NCBI GenBank assembly: GCA_031296305.1
Contig: JARLFZ010000019.1
Location: 1-48,517 of the forward strand
Reading direction: 5' to 3'
DNA length: 48,517 nucleotides
From: Occallatibacter sp.
GTDB lineage: Bacteria; Acidobacteriota; Terriglobia; Terriglobales; Acidobacteriaceae
Shown here: positions 1 through 8,707 of the stretch, piece by piece
Layout: every line of letters begins with the position of its first letter
How positions within the stretch are numbered: the first letter of the stretch is position 1
The notes under the pieces: generated by a model
What the model was told of the DNA's origin: nothing
Database searches by the model: none
Seen by the model: only the letters and a program-made list of their open reading frames with translations
Program-made: the position numbers and the translations under genes

Positions 1-738
1 CATATTGCCTTCGCCAGACATGCCGCCAAGCCGGTGCTGGAAGCCCGCGCCGATGTTGACGCCGCCCTGATTGGACGAGTAGTGGCCAACCACGGCGTTC
101 ACGGTGCCGATCTCGCAGAAGTAGTAGCAGTACTCGGTCTCTTCAGGATCGGTGAAGCTGGTGACCTTGCGATAGAAGCCGCCGCCTCCGGTGACGTAGA
201 CATCGTTGGTGGCCTTCGGCATCAGATCTATCACCGGATCGATGGTGAGGGACCAGATATGCGCGTAGCCGCCGTTGGCGCCGGCCTCGGCGATCAGGTA
301 GCCGGGCAGTTTGGAGTCGAGAAACTGATACTCAATCAGCGTGGACAGGTACTTGTTGAATTTCAATCCGGCACCCACGGTAAACTGGCCGCCCCAGGTG
401 ATCGAGTTGCTCTCGGGCGCGTTGAAACCACCGCTTGCCTCGAAGGCCCAGCTATGCAGAATGCTGTGCTTTTCACCGGCTGCGTATTGGCCGCCGCGGG
501 CCCCGCCTGAAGAGGACAAAGAAGCGCCGGGCATAGGGGCTTCGGGCAGAGAGAATTCGGCCATCTCCGTCTGGGTCAGGCCTGACTGGCTGGAGGAGTA
601 ACTGGCTGAACTGGAGGTGTCATTGGAGGTGTTGGGGGAAGCTGTGGACTGCGCCTGGGTTACGCCGGCTGCAAAGAGTGCCGCAGCCGCAAATACACCG
701 ATGCGCCGCAATTGCGGCATCTGAAGGGGGGAGGACAT
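1..738 (-). CDS. Outer-membrane beta-barrel protein, 3' end outside the window
   Basis: The reading frame is open from the ATG at 738 down to base 1, so 246 codons are visible and the C-terminus lies outside the window. The first 30 residues form a signal peptide: a basic start, then an Ala-rich hydrophobic core ending in a VTQAQS-type cleavage site. A Ser/Thr/Asn-rich linker follows to about residue 85. After that come alternating aromatic and Gly-rich stretches with strand-like patterns (SWAFEASGGFN, FTVGAGLKFNKYLS, VYVTGGGGFYRKV), as in small OmpA- or OmpW-like barrels. A YCYYFCE segment near residue 208 holds two cysteines that could pair in the periplasm. The exact family and function are unknown. 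It reads away from the VapBC pair. Confidence 0.7.
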   Translation of the reverse strand, partial: MSSPLQMPQLRRIGVFAAAALFAAGVTQAQSTASPNTSNDTSSSASYSSSQSGLTQTEMAEFSLPEAPMPGASLSSSGGARGGQYAAGEKHSILHSWAFEASGGFNAPESNSITWGGQFTVGAGLKFNKYLSTLIEYQFLDSKLPGYLIAEAGANGGYAHIWSLTIDPVIDLMPKATNDVYVTGGGGFYRKVTSFTDPEETEYCYYFCEIGTVNAVVGHYSSNQGGVNIGAGFQHRLGGMSGEGNM

Positions 739-846
739 GGTAAATACCTCAAGGGAAAGATTTTGCTTCAATATCCGGAAAATCGTGACCCGGTCATTGA
801 ATTAGACACCGAATTTGGCGAGAGGTTGCCTTTGGGCGTAGGTGGC

Positions 847-903
847 TGGTGGGAGTAGCGTGATTTGGTGGGACTTGCGTAGTATTTCCCACCAAGATAG
901 AAT
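847..903 (+). promoter_or_regulatory. Promoter and operator of the vapBC pair
   Basis: A good -10 box, TAGAAT, lies at 898-903. A weak -35 box, TTGCGT, lies at 875-880, giving 17-bp spacing. A perfect 9-bp inverted repeat, TTGGTGGGA (865-873) and TCCCACCAA (887-895), brackets the -35 box and spacer. A further direct copy, TGGTGGGA, lies at 847-854. Inverted repeats over the promoter are the usual target of the autoregulating antitoxin-toxin complex. That role here is inferred. Confidence 0.65.
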
Positions 904-930
904 AGTGTCACTGAATGGTTGGAGGGGCAC

Positions 931-1182
931 ATGGAACTACAAGCGCGGGTGCAGGTGGGCGAGAAGGGGAGAATTGTGATTCCTGCAGAGATTCGCGAGG
1001 CGATGGGGATTCGCGTGGGCGATTCGGTGGAGATGCGTTTCGAAGATTACGAATTGCGGGTATCGACGCGGCGGGCTCGGCTGAGGCAGGCGCAGGAAAG
1101 AGCGCGGCGGCTGATACCAAGCGGGGTATCGCTGGCAGACGAGTTGCTCGCTGAGCGGCGCGAAGAGGCAGCGCGTGAGTAG
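931..1182 (+). CDS. vapB: AbrB/MazE-fold antitoxin (VapB type)
   Basis: A protein of 83 residues. Residues 1-45 match the swapped-hairpin AbrB/MazE DNA-binding fold: an ELQARVQVGEKGRIVIPAEI start, then REAMGIRVGDSVEMRFEDYEL. The basic, Arg- and Glu-rich C-terminal half (ARLRQAQERARRLIP onward) would be the toxin-binding tail. I chose ATG 931 because GGAGG at 921-925 sits five bases upstream. An in-frame TTG at 919 would lie inside that ribosome-binding site. The gene overlaps the following PIN-domain toxin by 8 bases, so the two are probably translationally coupled. The antitoxin should neutralise the toxin and repress the operon at 847-903. Confidence 0.85.
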   Translation: MELQARVQVGEKGRIVIPAEIREAMGIRVGDSVEMRFEDYELRVSTRRARLRQAQERARRLIPSGVSLADELLAERREEAARE

Positions 1183-1561
1183 GGCCGTCTTTGATGCCTC
1201 GGCGATTTTGGCCTTGATTCAGTTGGAGAGAGGCGCGGACAAGCTGACACAACAGATTCGCGATTCAGCGGTGGCAAGCTCGGTTAATATGGCCGAGGTC
1301 CAGGGAAAACTGGTTTTGAATGGGTGGGATCCTGACACTGCCTGGGAAGACGCACTTTCATGCGTCGCGGACGTGGAAGCGCAAACGGCTGGTCAGGCAA
1401 AGCAGGCAGGAACGCTGGTTCGAAGCACTAAACAATATGGCCTTTCAGTGGGAGACCGCTCGTGTTTGGCTCTGGCGATCGAGCTGAACGCGGAAGTCTA
1501 CACCACCGATAGGCTATGGAAGAATCTGAAGCTGGGAGTTCCAATTCACGTGATTCGGTAG
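1175..1561 (+). CDS. vapC: PIN-domain ribonuclease toxin (VapC type)
   Basis: A protein of 128 residues, typical VapC length. The acidic PIN residues are all visible: D7 (VFDASA), E41 (MAEVQGK), D94 (VGDRSCLALA) and D112 (YTTDRLW). They would bind Mg2+ or Mn2+ in an RNA-cleaving active site, so the toxin looks catalytically intact. Members of the family usually cut tRNA or rRNA; the target here cannot be read from sequence. Translation starts at GTG 1175 inside the end of the antitoxin gene. The gene ends 84 bp before the convergent RNase gene, with a hairpin terminator between them. Confidence 0.88.
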   Translation: MSRAVFDASAILALIQLERGADKLTQQIRDSAVASSVNMAEVQGKLVLNGWDPDTAWEDALSCVADVEAQTAGQAKQAGTLVRSTKQYGLSVGDRSCLALAIELNAEVYTTDRLWKNLKLGVPIHVIR

Positions 1562-1593
1562 AACGCTTCAGCGTTGAAGCTGCCAGAAACAGA

Positions 1594-1629
1594 AAGGCCG
1601 GAGCGCTTGCTCCGGCCTTCGGCTTTTTT
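1594..1629 (+). terminator. Rho-independent terminator between vapC and the RNase gene
   Basis: An 11-bp perfect stem (1594-1604 with 1609-1619, starting AAGGCCGGAGC) has a GCTT loop and is followed after four bases by six Ts (1624-1629). An A-rich stretch lies on the other side. Because the flanking genes converge, it may end transcription from both directions, with the plus strand better served. Confidence 0.85.
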
Positions 1630-1644
1630 GCTGACTTGCTGCTC

Positions 1645-4569
1645 TTATCCCTGTATGTCGAACTGCTCGGGATGCAAGGTGGGATCGCTCTTGAGCAGAA
1701 GGTTCTTTCCGATCAGTTCCTCGAATTCGGTTAGCCAGCGGGCGTTGTTGCTCTTCAGCATCTTCACTGTTTCGGGGTGCACGCGCAGCATCACATCGGC
1801 AGCCTCAAAATGCTTCCGCATCTTGCGCATCTCGATGTAAATCTCGTTGCAGACGGTGGCCGAGCTTTTCACCATGCCGGTGGCCTGGCAAGTGGGGCAG
1901 GGAACGCTCAGGGTCCGCTCGAGGGACTGCTTGACGCGCTTGCGCGTAATCGCCACCAGACCGAAATCGTTAAACTGCAAAACCTTGGTCGGCGCGCGGT
2001 CGTTCTTCAACGCTTCTTCGAGCGCGGCCATCACCCGGAAACGATTCTTGCGCTCGTCCATGTCGATGAAGTCGATCACGATAATGCCGCCCAGGTCGCG
2101 CAGGCGAATCTGGCGCACGATCTCCGGCACCGCATCGAGGTTGGTCTTCAGAATCGTGTCCTCGAGCCGCGCTGACTTGCCCACGTACTTGCCGGTGTTG
2201 ATGTCGATGGCGACGAGGGCCTCGGTCTGGTTGATGACGATGGAGCCGCCGGACTTGAGCCAGACTTTGGAGCGCAACGCCTTCGAAATCTCGTCTTCGA
2301 TGCCGAAGTGCTCGAAGAGTGGAACTTCTTTGTTATAGAGCTTGACGCGCCGCACCAGCGAGGGCGAGAAACGGTTGAGGAAGCGCACGATGCGCTCGTA
2401 GTCGGCTTCGGTGTCGACCCAGATGTTCGAGAAATTGGAACTCACCTGGTCGCGCAGAATGCGTTCGATGAGCGACAAATCGTGGTAGATCAGCGCCGGC
2501 GACTTTGATGCTTCGGAGCGCTGCTTGATGTCGTTCCACAGATTCATCAGGAAGCGCAGATCGGCTCTCAACTCTTCTTCCGACGCGCCCTCGGCGGCGG
2601 TGCGCACGATGAAGCCGCCGGTTGATTCGCCGCGCTCGTGGGTCAGGATGCGCTTCAGGCGATGGCGTTCTTCGTCGGAGGCAATTTTGCGGCTGACGCC
2701 GACGTGGCTGACGGTGGGCATGAAGACCAGGAAGCGTCCGGGGAGCGCGATGTGGCTGGTGATGCGCGCGCCCTTCTTGGCGATGGGCTCCTTGGCAATC
2801 TGCACCAGGATCTCCTGACCCGACTTCAGGAGGTCCGAGATGATGGGCAGGTTAGAAGTTTGGGCGGAACGGCGCGAAGGGCCGCGACCGCGCTGAGGAC
2901 CGCGTCCACGCTGCCCGCGATCACGGCGTTCACGGCCGCGAACCGGCGGCGCGCCTGTCGCTGTTCCCTCTTCCTCTGCGGCCTCGTCCTCTTCTTCCTC
3001 GCCGGCCGGTTCGTTCAGGTTGCGCTGGATGCGGTGGTCGAGGTGCGCCTCCTGGAACATTTCTCCCAGCTCCCCGGTGCGCAAGTGCGAAGGCAGTGTC
3101 TCTTCTTCGTAGACGTCGAGGTCGTGCACTTCGGGCTTGTGGCGACGTGCATGAGGCGCTCCGTCGAACTCCTCGCCATCGATTACTTCCTCTTCGACCA
3201 GGCCTGCACCCGGCGCATACGTTGAAACCGGAGCCGCGGCTTTCTTCGCGGCAGGTTCTTCGTCCTTCTTCTTTTTTCCAAAGCCGAACAGCCGGAAGCC
3301 CGACGGCGACGAGGGATCGACACGGTGCGAAGCAGACGCATCCATTTCGTTCTTCTCTGGGTCGTCCTCGGCTTCAGGCGCTTCTGGGGCCGAGTCCGTC
3401 GTCTCCTCGAATTCGTCTTCCTCTGCAAACTCGTCCTCGGCGGTCTTGAGCTTCGGCGAGTCTTCCTCTGAGATCTCATTGAATGCGTCTGCGCCGAGGC
3501 TCTCCTCTTCGAACTCGAGAGCCGTTTCTTTCGGCTCCTCTGTTCCGGTTTCCGTTTCGTAATAGGACGACTCCGTCGCCTGGCGCTCCTCTTCAACCGT
3601 CTGTTCGGCGGTGGCGCTGGCTTCTGCCGCAGGCTGGCTTTCGCTGGGCAAATCGTGCTCGATCTCCTCCTGAGGTTCGCGATGCCGCGAAATCGATTCT
3701 CCCGGCAACAGACCGCTGCCATCCCAGGTAATGGGCGCGTCGATCAGCGTGGAGGGCTTGAAAGTGTAATTTGGACGCGGCGGGGCAGCCTTCTCTGGCG
3801 TTGGCTCGCCGGATGGCGGTGCGCCGCCGTACTTCGAAAGCGACTCGCCCGGCAGCACAATGGTCGCCGGCGCCTGGTGTGCGTTCGGCGCAGGTAGCGG
3901 GGTGCGGACCTCGCGAGCAGGCGGCTCTTCTTCAAATTCAGAGGTCGACACTGGTTCGGGCGAACTGGCAACGCCGGGCTCTGCCTTCGCAGCCGCTTCC
4001 GGCGCACCGCCCTGCTGTCCGCGTCCGCCGCGGCGGCGACGCCGTCCGCGCCAGCGACCTCCGCCTCTTTCCTCTTGATCCTGCGCCGTCTCCGCTGCTG
4101 CGGGAACACTCTCAGGCTCCGGAGCATCCATCTCGACCGGCGCTTCTTCCGTCGTGTGACGGTCCTGACGTGGCTCCTGCTTTCTTTGGCCGGAGCGCGC
4201 GCCGCGGTCTTCCTGACGTCCACCGTTACGGTCGACAGTTTGAGGAGGGCCCTGTGGAATTCCATGCGGATGCTTTATCTCGCGCGGGGCCTGGCCAGTG
4301 GCCGCGGCCTTCTCCAACTCGTCGGTTTCTTCCTGGTCTTCGAGCTCGATGAAGTCGGTGACGTACAGGAACGCATCGCGCTCCAGGCCAAGGTCGACAA
4401 ATGCCGACTGCATGCCGGGGAGAACCCTCGTCACGCGTCCGTTGTAGATGGAACCCGCGAGGGTGTATTCGTTTTCGCGCTCGTAGTAGATTTCCGCGAG
4501 TTGATCGTCTTCTAAAATCGCAAGCCGCGTCTCATGGGGCGTGCTGGAGATACAAATTTCCTTTGCCAT
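1645..4569 (-). CDS. rng: RNase E/G family endoribonuclease with a large insertion in the S1 domain
   Basis: An endoribonuclease of 974 residues for rRNA maturation and mRNA turnover. The first half of the S1 domain is at about residues 30-72 (AGSIYNGRVTRVLPGMQSAF). Its second half resumes near residue 573 (LLKSGQEILVQIAKEP). In between lie about 500 residues of acidic, Pro- and Ala-rich, probably disordered sequence with RGRRRRRGGRG-type basic patches. The catalytic region follows, with the metal-binding aspartates in VAIDINTG (about 788) and VIDFIDM (about 831), and the zinc-link CPTC motif (about 891). No long C-terminal degradosome tail follows. I chose the ATG at 4569 because the sequence after it matches the family start and an AAAGG lies just upstream. 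The gene lies behind the mre cluster, as cafA/rng does in Escherichia coli. Confidence 0.93.
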   Translation of the reverse strand: MAKEICISSTPHETRLAILEDDQLAEIYYERENEYTLAGSIYNGRVTRVLPGMQSAFVDLGLERDAFLYVTDFIELEDQEETDELEKAAATGQAPREIKHPHGIPQGPPQTVDRNGGRQEDRGARSGQRKQEPRQDRHTTEEAPVEMDAPEPESVPAAAETAQDQEERGGGRWRGRRRRRGGRGQQGGAPEAAAKAEPGVASSPEPVSTSEFEEEPPAREVRTPLPAPNAHQAPATIVLPGESLSKYGGAPPSGEPTPEKAAPPRPNYTFKPSTLIDAPITWDGSGLLPGESISRHREPQEEIEHDLPSESQPAAEASATAEQTVEEERQATESSYYETETGTEEPKETALEFEEESLGADAFNEISEEDSPKLKTAEDEFAEEDEFEETTDSAPEAPEAEDDPEKNEMDASASHRVDPSSPSGFRLFGFGKKKKDEEPAAKKAAAPVSTYAPGAGLVEEEVIDGEEFDGAPHARRHKPEVHDLDVYEEETLPSHLRTGELGEMFQEAHLDHRIQRNLNEPAGEEEEDEAAEEEGTATGAPPVRGRERRDRGQRGRGPQRGRGPSRRSAQTSNLPIISDLLKSGQEILVQIAKEPIAKKGARITSHIALPGRFLVFMPTVSHVGVSRKIASDEERHRLKRILTHERGESTGGFIVRTAAEGASEEELRADLRFLMNLWNDIKQRSEASKSPALIYHDLSLIERILRDQVSSNFSNIWVDTEADYERIVRFLNRFSPSLVRRVKLYNKEVPLFEHFGIEDEISKALRSKVWLKSGGSIVINQTEALVAIDINTGKYVGKSARLEDTILKTNLDAVPEIVRQIRLRDLGGIIVIDFIDMDERKNRFRVMAALEEALKNDRAPTKVLQFNDFGLVAITRKRVKQSLERTLSVPCPTCQATGMVKSSATVCNEIYIEMRKMRKHFEAADVMLRVHPETVKMLKSNNARWLTEFEELIGKNLLLKSDPTLHPEQFDIQG

Positions 4570-5132
4570 CGTACCTTTCCGTCCGGCGGCCAAAGGCAGC
4601 CGGTACATGCGGCAAGGTTGGATGGAACAGCGCGAAGACGGCAGGGGAGGGGGTGGGCGGATAACCGATCAAGCGATCGAAGAAGGTCTCAAGCGCGGCT
4701 GCCTGCCTCACGGGCGGCGAGCCGGGCCAAAAAGACCGAACGAGCTGCTGCTTGCTGGAATCGCAGCGGGTATCCTGTTGCAGAGTGCTTGGGGCGGCCA
4801 TGGCCGGCATTTGACCGGAGGCGGACGCAGGGAAGTCCCACGTAAGTGAATCGGCGTTCGCATGTCCCAATCGATTTGCTCGGTTTTGAAGGTCCTTGCA
4901 ATGTGCAAGCCGGGAGCCGTGCCGCGTGCCCCGGCGACCAGCTTCAGTCGTTGGAGCGGAGCGGCCATCCCGTCTCTGCGTACTCATAAACCCAATCCTG
5001 CCGGGCGCGATCCATCGGGACCAAGCCGGCGAAATACTTGAAAAATCTTGCTCTTGCAGCCAGAAACAATGCCAAATTGTTCCCGGGCCGCACCGTACTG
5101 AATCTTTCCTCGCGCCGCTGAATCAAGACGCG
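4570..5132. other. Intergenic region upstream of the RNase gene, no gene recognised
   Basis: This 563-bp gap separates rodA from the RNase gene, both on the minus strand. It holds the RNase ribosome-binding site (AAAGG on the minus strand just above 4570) and probably its own promoter, though I see no convincing -35/-10 pair. Open frames of 70-150 codons cross it on both strands, but they have no ribosome-binding sites or family resemblance and overlap the start of the RNase gene. I saw no tRNA-like fold. Confidence 0.5.
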
Positions 5133-6236
5133 TCAGTTCACAAACCGGCGCATGCGGACATTCATTGCCACACCGAGCGCCAGGAACGTAAACAGCACCG
5201 AAGATCCACCGTAACTCATTAAAGGTAAAGGGATTCCGGTGACGGGCATAAACCCGATGACCATGCCTACGTTGACCGCGATCTGGAAGGTCAACACAGC
5301 CACGATTCCCATGATAATGAGGGACCCGGGCAGGTCGGCGGCTGTCTGAGCGTTTTGAATCAAACGCATCAATATTAGGAAGTATAGCAGCAGCACAAAC
5401 ACCGCGCCCACAAAGCCGTGCTCCTCGCTGAAGGCGGCAAAAATGAAGTCGGTGTAGGGAATAGGCAGGAAATAGCCCTGGGTCTGGGTGCCTTTTTCCG
5501 CGCCTTTGCCCCAGATTCCTCCCGACCCCACGGCAATCTCCGATTGCAGCACCTGGTAACCGGCTCCCTTGGGATCGTTCTGGGGGTTGATGAAGCTGGT
5601 CAGGCGGGCTTTTTGATATGGCTTGAGAATTTTGCCGCTGGACCAGACCCCGACGGCGAGAACCGATCCGCAGACAATTAATGTCGCGGCCTGACGCAGA
5701 TTGATCCCTCCCAGAAACAGGCCCGCGATGAGGACCGGCGCATAGGTAAGCGTGGTGCCCAGGTCGGGCTGAATCAGCACGAGCAGCATGGGAAGGCCGA
5801 CCAAGCCAAAGGCCTTGAAGATCTCCTTCCAAGTGAGGTTGCGGCCCCCGATGTTGGCGATGTAGCGCGCCATGGCAAGGATCAATACCAGCTTGACCCA
5901 CTCCGAAGGTTGGAACTGGATGGGTCCAAGAGCAATCCAGCGCCGCGCGCCGAGGGCTTTGTGGCCAACGAGGCGGACGGCGACCAGCGAAACAATAAAG
6001 ATGCCGTACATCCAGGGCGACAGGTCGATCAAGCGGTGGTAGTCGATCTTGGCCAGGATGAACATGCAAACGATGCCCGCCGCAATAAAAAAGATTTGCT
6101 TCGACTCGAAGCTCGCGAAGCGGGTGTGCACCGTGGTTGAGTAAATCTCAAGCACGGAAACCACGCCCAGTATCAGAACCAGGCAGAGCAGCCACCAATC
6201 GAAGTCGCGAAAGCTCAGGAATCGGCGCAGAGGCAT
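5133..6236 (-). CDS. rodA: RodA, SEDS-family peptidoglycan glycosyltransferase
   Basis: A protein of 367 residues, normal length for RodA, with about ten hydrophobic membrane segments. SEDS proteins polymerise lipid II into glycan strands at the inner membrane and pair with a class B PBP, here PBP2 encoded just upstream. The family hallmarks are intact: GARRWIALGPIQFQPSE (96-112), the QPDLGT turn (156-161), the large loop with GKGTQTQGYFLP, and the essential aspartate D263 in YTDFIFAAFSEE. The end PLMSYGGSS (338-346) is also typical. Only four bases separate it from the mrdA stop codon, so it is the last gene of the elongasome cluster. Confidence 0.96.
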   Translation of the reverse strand: MPLRRFLSFRDFDWWLLCLVLILGVVSVLEIYSTTVHTRFASFESKQIFFIAAGIVCMFILAKIDYHRLIDLSPWMYGIFIVSLVAVRLVGHKALGARRWIALGPIQFQPSEWVKLVLILAMARYIANIGGRNLTWKEIFKAFGLVGLPMLLVLIQPDLGTTLTYAPVLIAGLFLGGINLRQAATLIVCGSVLAVGVWSSGKILKPYQKARLTSFINPQNDPKGAGYQVLQSEIAVGSGGIWGKGAEKGTQTQGYFLPIPYTDFIFAAFSEEHGFVGAVFVLLLYFLILMRLIQNAQTAADLPGSLIIMGIVAVLTFQIAVNVGMVIGFMPVTGIPLPLMSYGGSSVLFTFLALGVAMNVRMRRFVN

Positions 6237-6240
6237 GAGG

Positions 6241-8403
6241 CTACGGATTCCTCCCCGGCTCAGGCCCCGGCTGTGGCCCCGATGAGGGTTTGAGCGCGGG
6301 CCTGCGCTCGGGCAGCGCCGCGGCCACTTCCGTCGGCACGGTTTTGGCGTTCACTGCCGCCGGGGGCGTCGCGCTTTTCGTTCGCTTGGGGCTGGTTTCA
6401 ACGCCGGCCGGGTTCGCGGCCACAATCTGCCCATTTTGGACGAAGAAATGTCCGCTGTGAATTTGGCCCCTGCCTCCGGCAGCTGCTGTGTTCTTTGCGC
6501 CGGGCTTGGTTTCGACGCCGGGAGTGGTCCACACCGCGCCCATCTCGACAGGCGGCTTGGCCTTCGGTGGCGGCAAGTTGCCCGCCAGGCGGCGCTTCTT
6601 GTCTACGTACGCTTCAACGACCTGGGCCCCGATGCGCGCCGGGTAGTAGCTGAATTCCCCGCTCTGCCACAGCACAGCAACCACCAGTTCCGGATTCCGG
6701 CGAGGCGTGACGCCGACAAACCACACGTTGGGATTGTTGCTCTTGCTCTTGGCGGTCTTTGCCATCGCCTCGTGGCTCATCTGCTGGGCGGTGCCGGTTT
6801 TGCCGGCAAAGTCGATGCCTTCAAGATGCGCAGAGCCCGCGGTATGGAATTCGCCCGGCTCCGTCACCTGGGCCATGCCATCCGTGATGATTTGCCAGTT
6901 TTCCGGATCGATGGAAATATAGGCTTCGCCCGAGCCTGGAAAACTATCCGCGAGCGACTTGCGGAATTCGGCCGGCAACTGATCGGGAAAGACCACGTGC
7001 GGTCTCACCAGGTGTCCGCCCGAGGCAATGCCGCCGATAATGCGCGCCAGTTGCAGCGGTGTGGCCTCCACCGCGCCCTGCCCGATGGCCACGTCAAGCG
7101 TCTCGTCGGGATACCAGCGCGCATGGTAATTCTTCACCTTCCATTGCGCCGAAGGCATCAGCCCTGCCTGCTCGCCCGGCAGGTCGATTCCCGTCTTCTG
7201 TCCGTACCCGAACTCTGTCGCGTATTTCGCAATGCGGTCGATGCCGAGCTTGTCGCCCAGCATGTAGAAGAACGTGTCGCAGGAGTAGGGAATCGCCGTG
7301 TGAATGTCGACGGGTCCGTGTCTGCGGTCGCACTGATGGTAATACCCGTAGGGGCCCCATCCGCCGTTGCACATAATGTGCATGTCCTGCGCAACGCCTT
7401 CCTGCAGGCCGGCCACCGACATGAGAATTTTGAAGGTGGAACCGGGCGCGAGCTGCGCCTGGAGGGCCTTGTTCATAAGCGGATGGTCCGGATCGGTGAT
7501 TAGCTTGTTCCATTCGGTGCGGTCAATCTTGATGGTGAAGGCGTTGGGATCGAAACTAGGCCGCGAAACCAGGGCGAGAATTTCGCCGTTGCGCGGGTCC
7601 ATGGCTACGATGGCGCCGTTGCGGTCGCCCATGGCCAGTTCGGCGGCACGCTGCAGGTCGTTGTCGATGGTGAGCTTCAGGGCCTGGCCCGGGACGGCGT
7701 GCTCAATTCCGAAATACCCCACCTCGCGGCCGTGGCTGTCGACCACCACTTCGCGGCTGCCATCTTTTCCGCGCAGCAGCTCGTCGTAAGTCTCCTCTAT
7801 GCCTGCCTTGCCCACCACGTCGCCGGGCTCGTAGTAGGCAAACCGCGAGTTGTTCAGGTCGTCCTCGCTCACTTCGCCCACGTACCCGATGAGGTGCGCA
7901 GCAAAGCCGTCGCGCGGATACAAGCGGCGCTCTTCGTCGATGGTTTCAAGCTCGGGTAATTCATTGCGATGCGCCGCGATAAAGGCCTGCTCGTCGGCGG
8001 TCACGTCCTGCTTGACGGGGATGGGCTGGTAGCCAGGCTGGCCGCGGTAGCGATGCAGAGTCGCCCGCAGTTGATCCAGGTCAAGATCCAGGCCCTTGGC
8101 GATCAGGGGCAGATCGGCATCCACATTCTGGGTCTGTTCGCGCACCAGGAAGCAGGTGACCGACGGATAGTCGTCGACCACCAGGCGGTTCTCGCGGTCG
8201 AAGAGTTTGCCGCGCGGCGCCAGAATCGGCTCTTTGCGGATGCGGTTCTGCTCGGCCAAAACGCGGTAGTTCTCGACGTCCAGCACCTGAAGCCGCCACA
8301 AGCCCGCGCCCAGGCCGAGCATCATAAAAAGGATGCCGTACTGGACCACGGCCGCCTTGACCGGGGAGAGCTTTTCGCCGCGATTGAAATTGCTGGAAAC
8401 CAT
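6241..8403 (-). CDS. mrdA: Penicillin-binding protein 2, elongasome transpeptidase
   Basis: A 720-residue class B PBP that cross-links peptidoglycan during sidewall growth. One transmembrane anchor lies near residues 17-38, followed by the pedestal domain (LAPRGKLFDRENRLV) and the transpeptidase. The active-site motifs are complete: SxxK as STFK (S322, K325), SxD in place of SxN (SCD at 374-376), and KTG (535-537, in FAGKTGTAQ). A Pro-, Ala- and Lys-rich tail of over 110 residues follows the enzyme and ends in RNP. I start at ATG 8403 because AAAGG lies eight bases upstream; an in-frame ATG at 8421 has no such site. The partner rodA follows four bases after the stop. Confidence 0.95.
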   Translation of the reverse strand: MVSSNFNRGEKLSPVKAAVVQYGILFMMLGLGAGLWRLQVLDVENYRVLAEQNRIRKEPILAPRGKLFDRENRLVVDDYPSVTCFLVREQTQNVDADLPLIAKGLDLDLDQLRATLHRYRGQPGYQPIPVKQDVTADEQAFIAAHRNELPELETIDEERRLYPRDGFAAHLIGYVGEVSEDDLNNSRFAYYEPGDVVGKAGIEETYDELLRGKDGSREVVVDSHGREVGYFGIEHAVPGQALKLTIDNDLQRAAELAMGDRNGAIVAMDPRNGEILALVSRPSFDPNAFTIKIDRTEWNKLITDPDHPLMNKALQAQLAPGSTFKILMSVAGLQEGVAQDMHIMCNGGWGPYGYYHQCDRRHGPVDIHTAIPYSCDTFFYMLGDKLGIDRIAKYATEFGYGQKTGIDLPGEQAGLMPSAQWKVKNYHARWYPDETLDVAIGQGAVEATPLQLARIIGGIASGGHLVRPHVVFPDQLPAEFRKSLADSFPGSGEAYISIDPENWQIITDGMAQVTEPGEFHTAGSAHLEGIDFAGKTGTAQQMSHEAMAKTAKSKSNNPNVWFVGVTPRRNPELVVAVLWQSGEFSYYPARIGAQVVEAYVDKKRRLAGNLPPPKAKPPVEMGAVWTTPGVETKPGAKNTAAAGGRGQIHSGHFFVQNGQIVAANPAGVETSPKRTKSATPPAAVNAKTVPTEVAAALPERRPALKPSSGPQPGPEPGRNP

Positions 8404-8707
8404 GAACGCTGCCTTTAGCATATAGCGGAATTCGATAACAATGAACGATCATCGCGTCCAAGGCGATTCTACGAAGAGGAAGGACCGTCGGAAGCAACGA
8501 GTTTTGAAAGGGCACGGCTTCAGCCGTGCCGCTGGATATGAATAATCGGCCTTGGCTTTAGCCGCTGAGGGATGTTTTTGCCGGCTCAACCCCTCCCCGC
8601 GGGGCCTAAAGGCCAGACATTTTCATGGCAACTTTCTACGGCACAGCTGAAGCCGTGCCCTTTCAAAGCAGCCATTTTCAAATTTCTTCTCTCATGCGAT
8701 TGCTCTT
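8404..8707. other. Gap between orphan antitoxin and mrdA
   Basis: This 304-bp gap interrupts the mre-mrd cluster. Over half of it is the inverted-repeat element at 8503-8667. The remaining bases hold no gene that I can support and no PIN-domain remnant. If mrdA and rodA are cotranscribed with mreBCD, the transcript must pass through this element; otherwise they need their own promoter, which I could not identify. Confidence 0.5.
8503..8667. repeat. REP/MITE-like element with 28-bp terminal inverted repeats
   Basis: The 28-bp end at 8503-8530 (starting TTTGAAAGGGCACGGC) and the end at 8640-8667 are inverted copies with one mismatch. Each end also contains its own small palindrome (GGCACGGCTTCAGCCGTGCC at the left). 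The interior has a further degenerate inverted pair around GGCTTTAGCC and GGGCCTAAAGGCC. No open frame lies inside. Size and structure suggest a non-autonomous dispersed repeat. No second copy occurs in this window, so its copy number is unknown. I see no certain target-site duplication. Confidence 0.7.

Noticed and set aside
3744-4265. Arg-rich open frames in both strands of the RNase insertion
   Set aside because: They are shadows of the low-complexity, GC-rich insertion region; they have no ribosome-binding sites and an extreme Arg content.
4532-4987. 151-codon minus-strand frame before the RNase gene
   Set aside because: It overlaps the well-supported RNase start in another frame, and its sequence is not protein-like.
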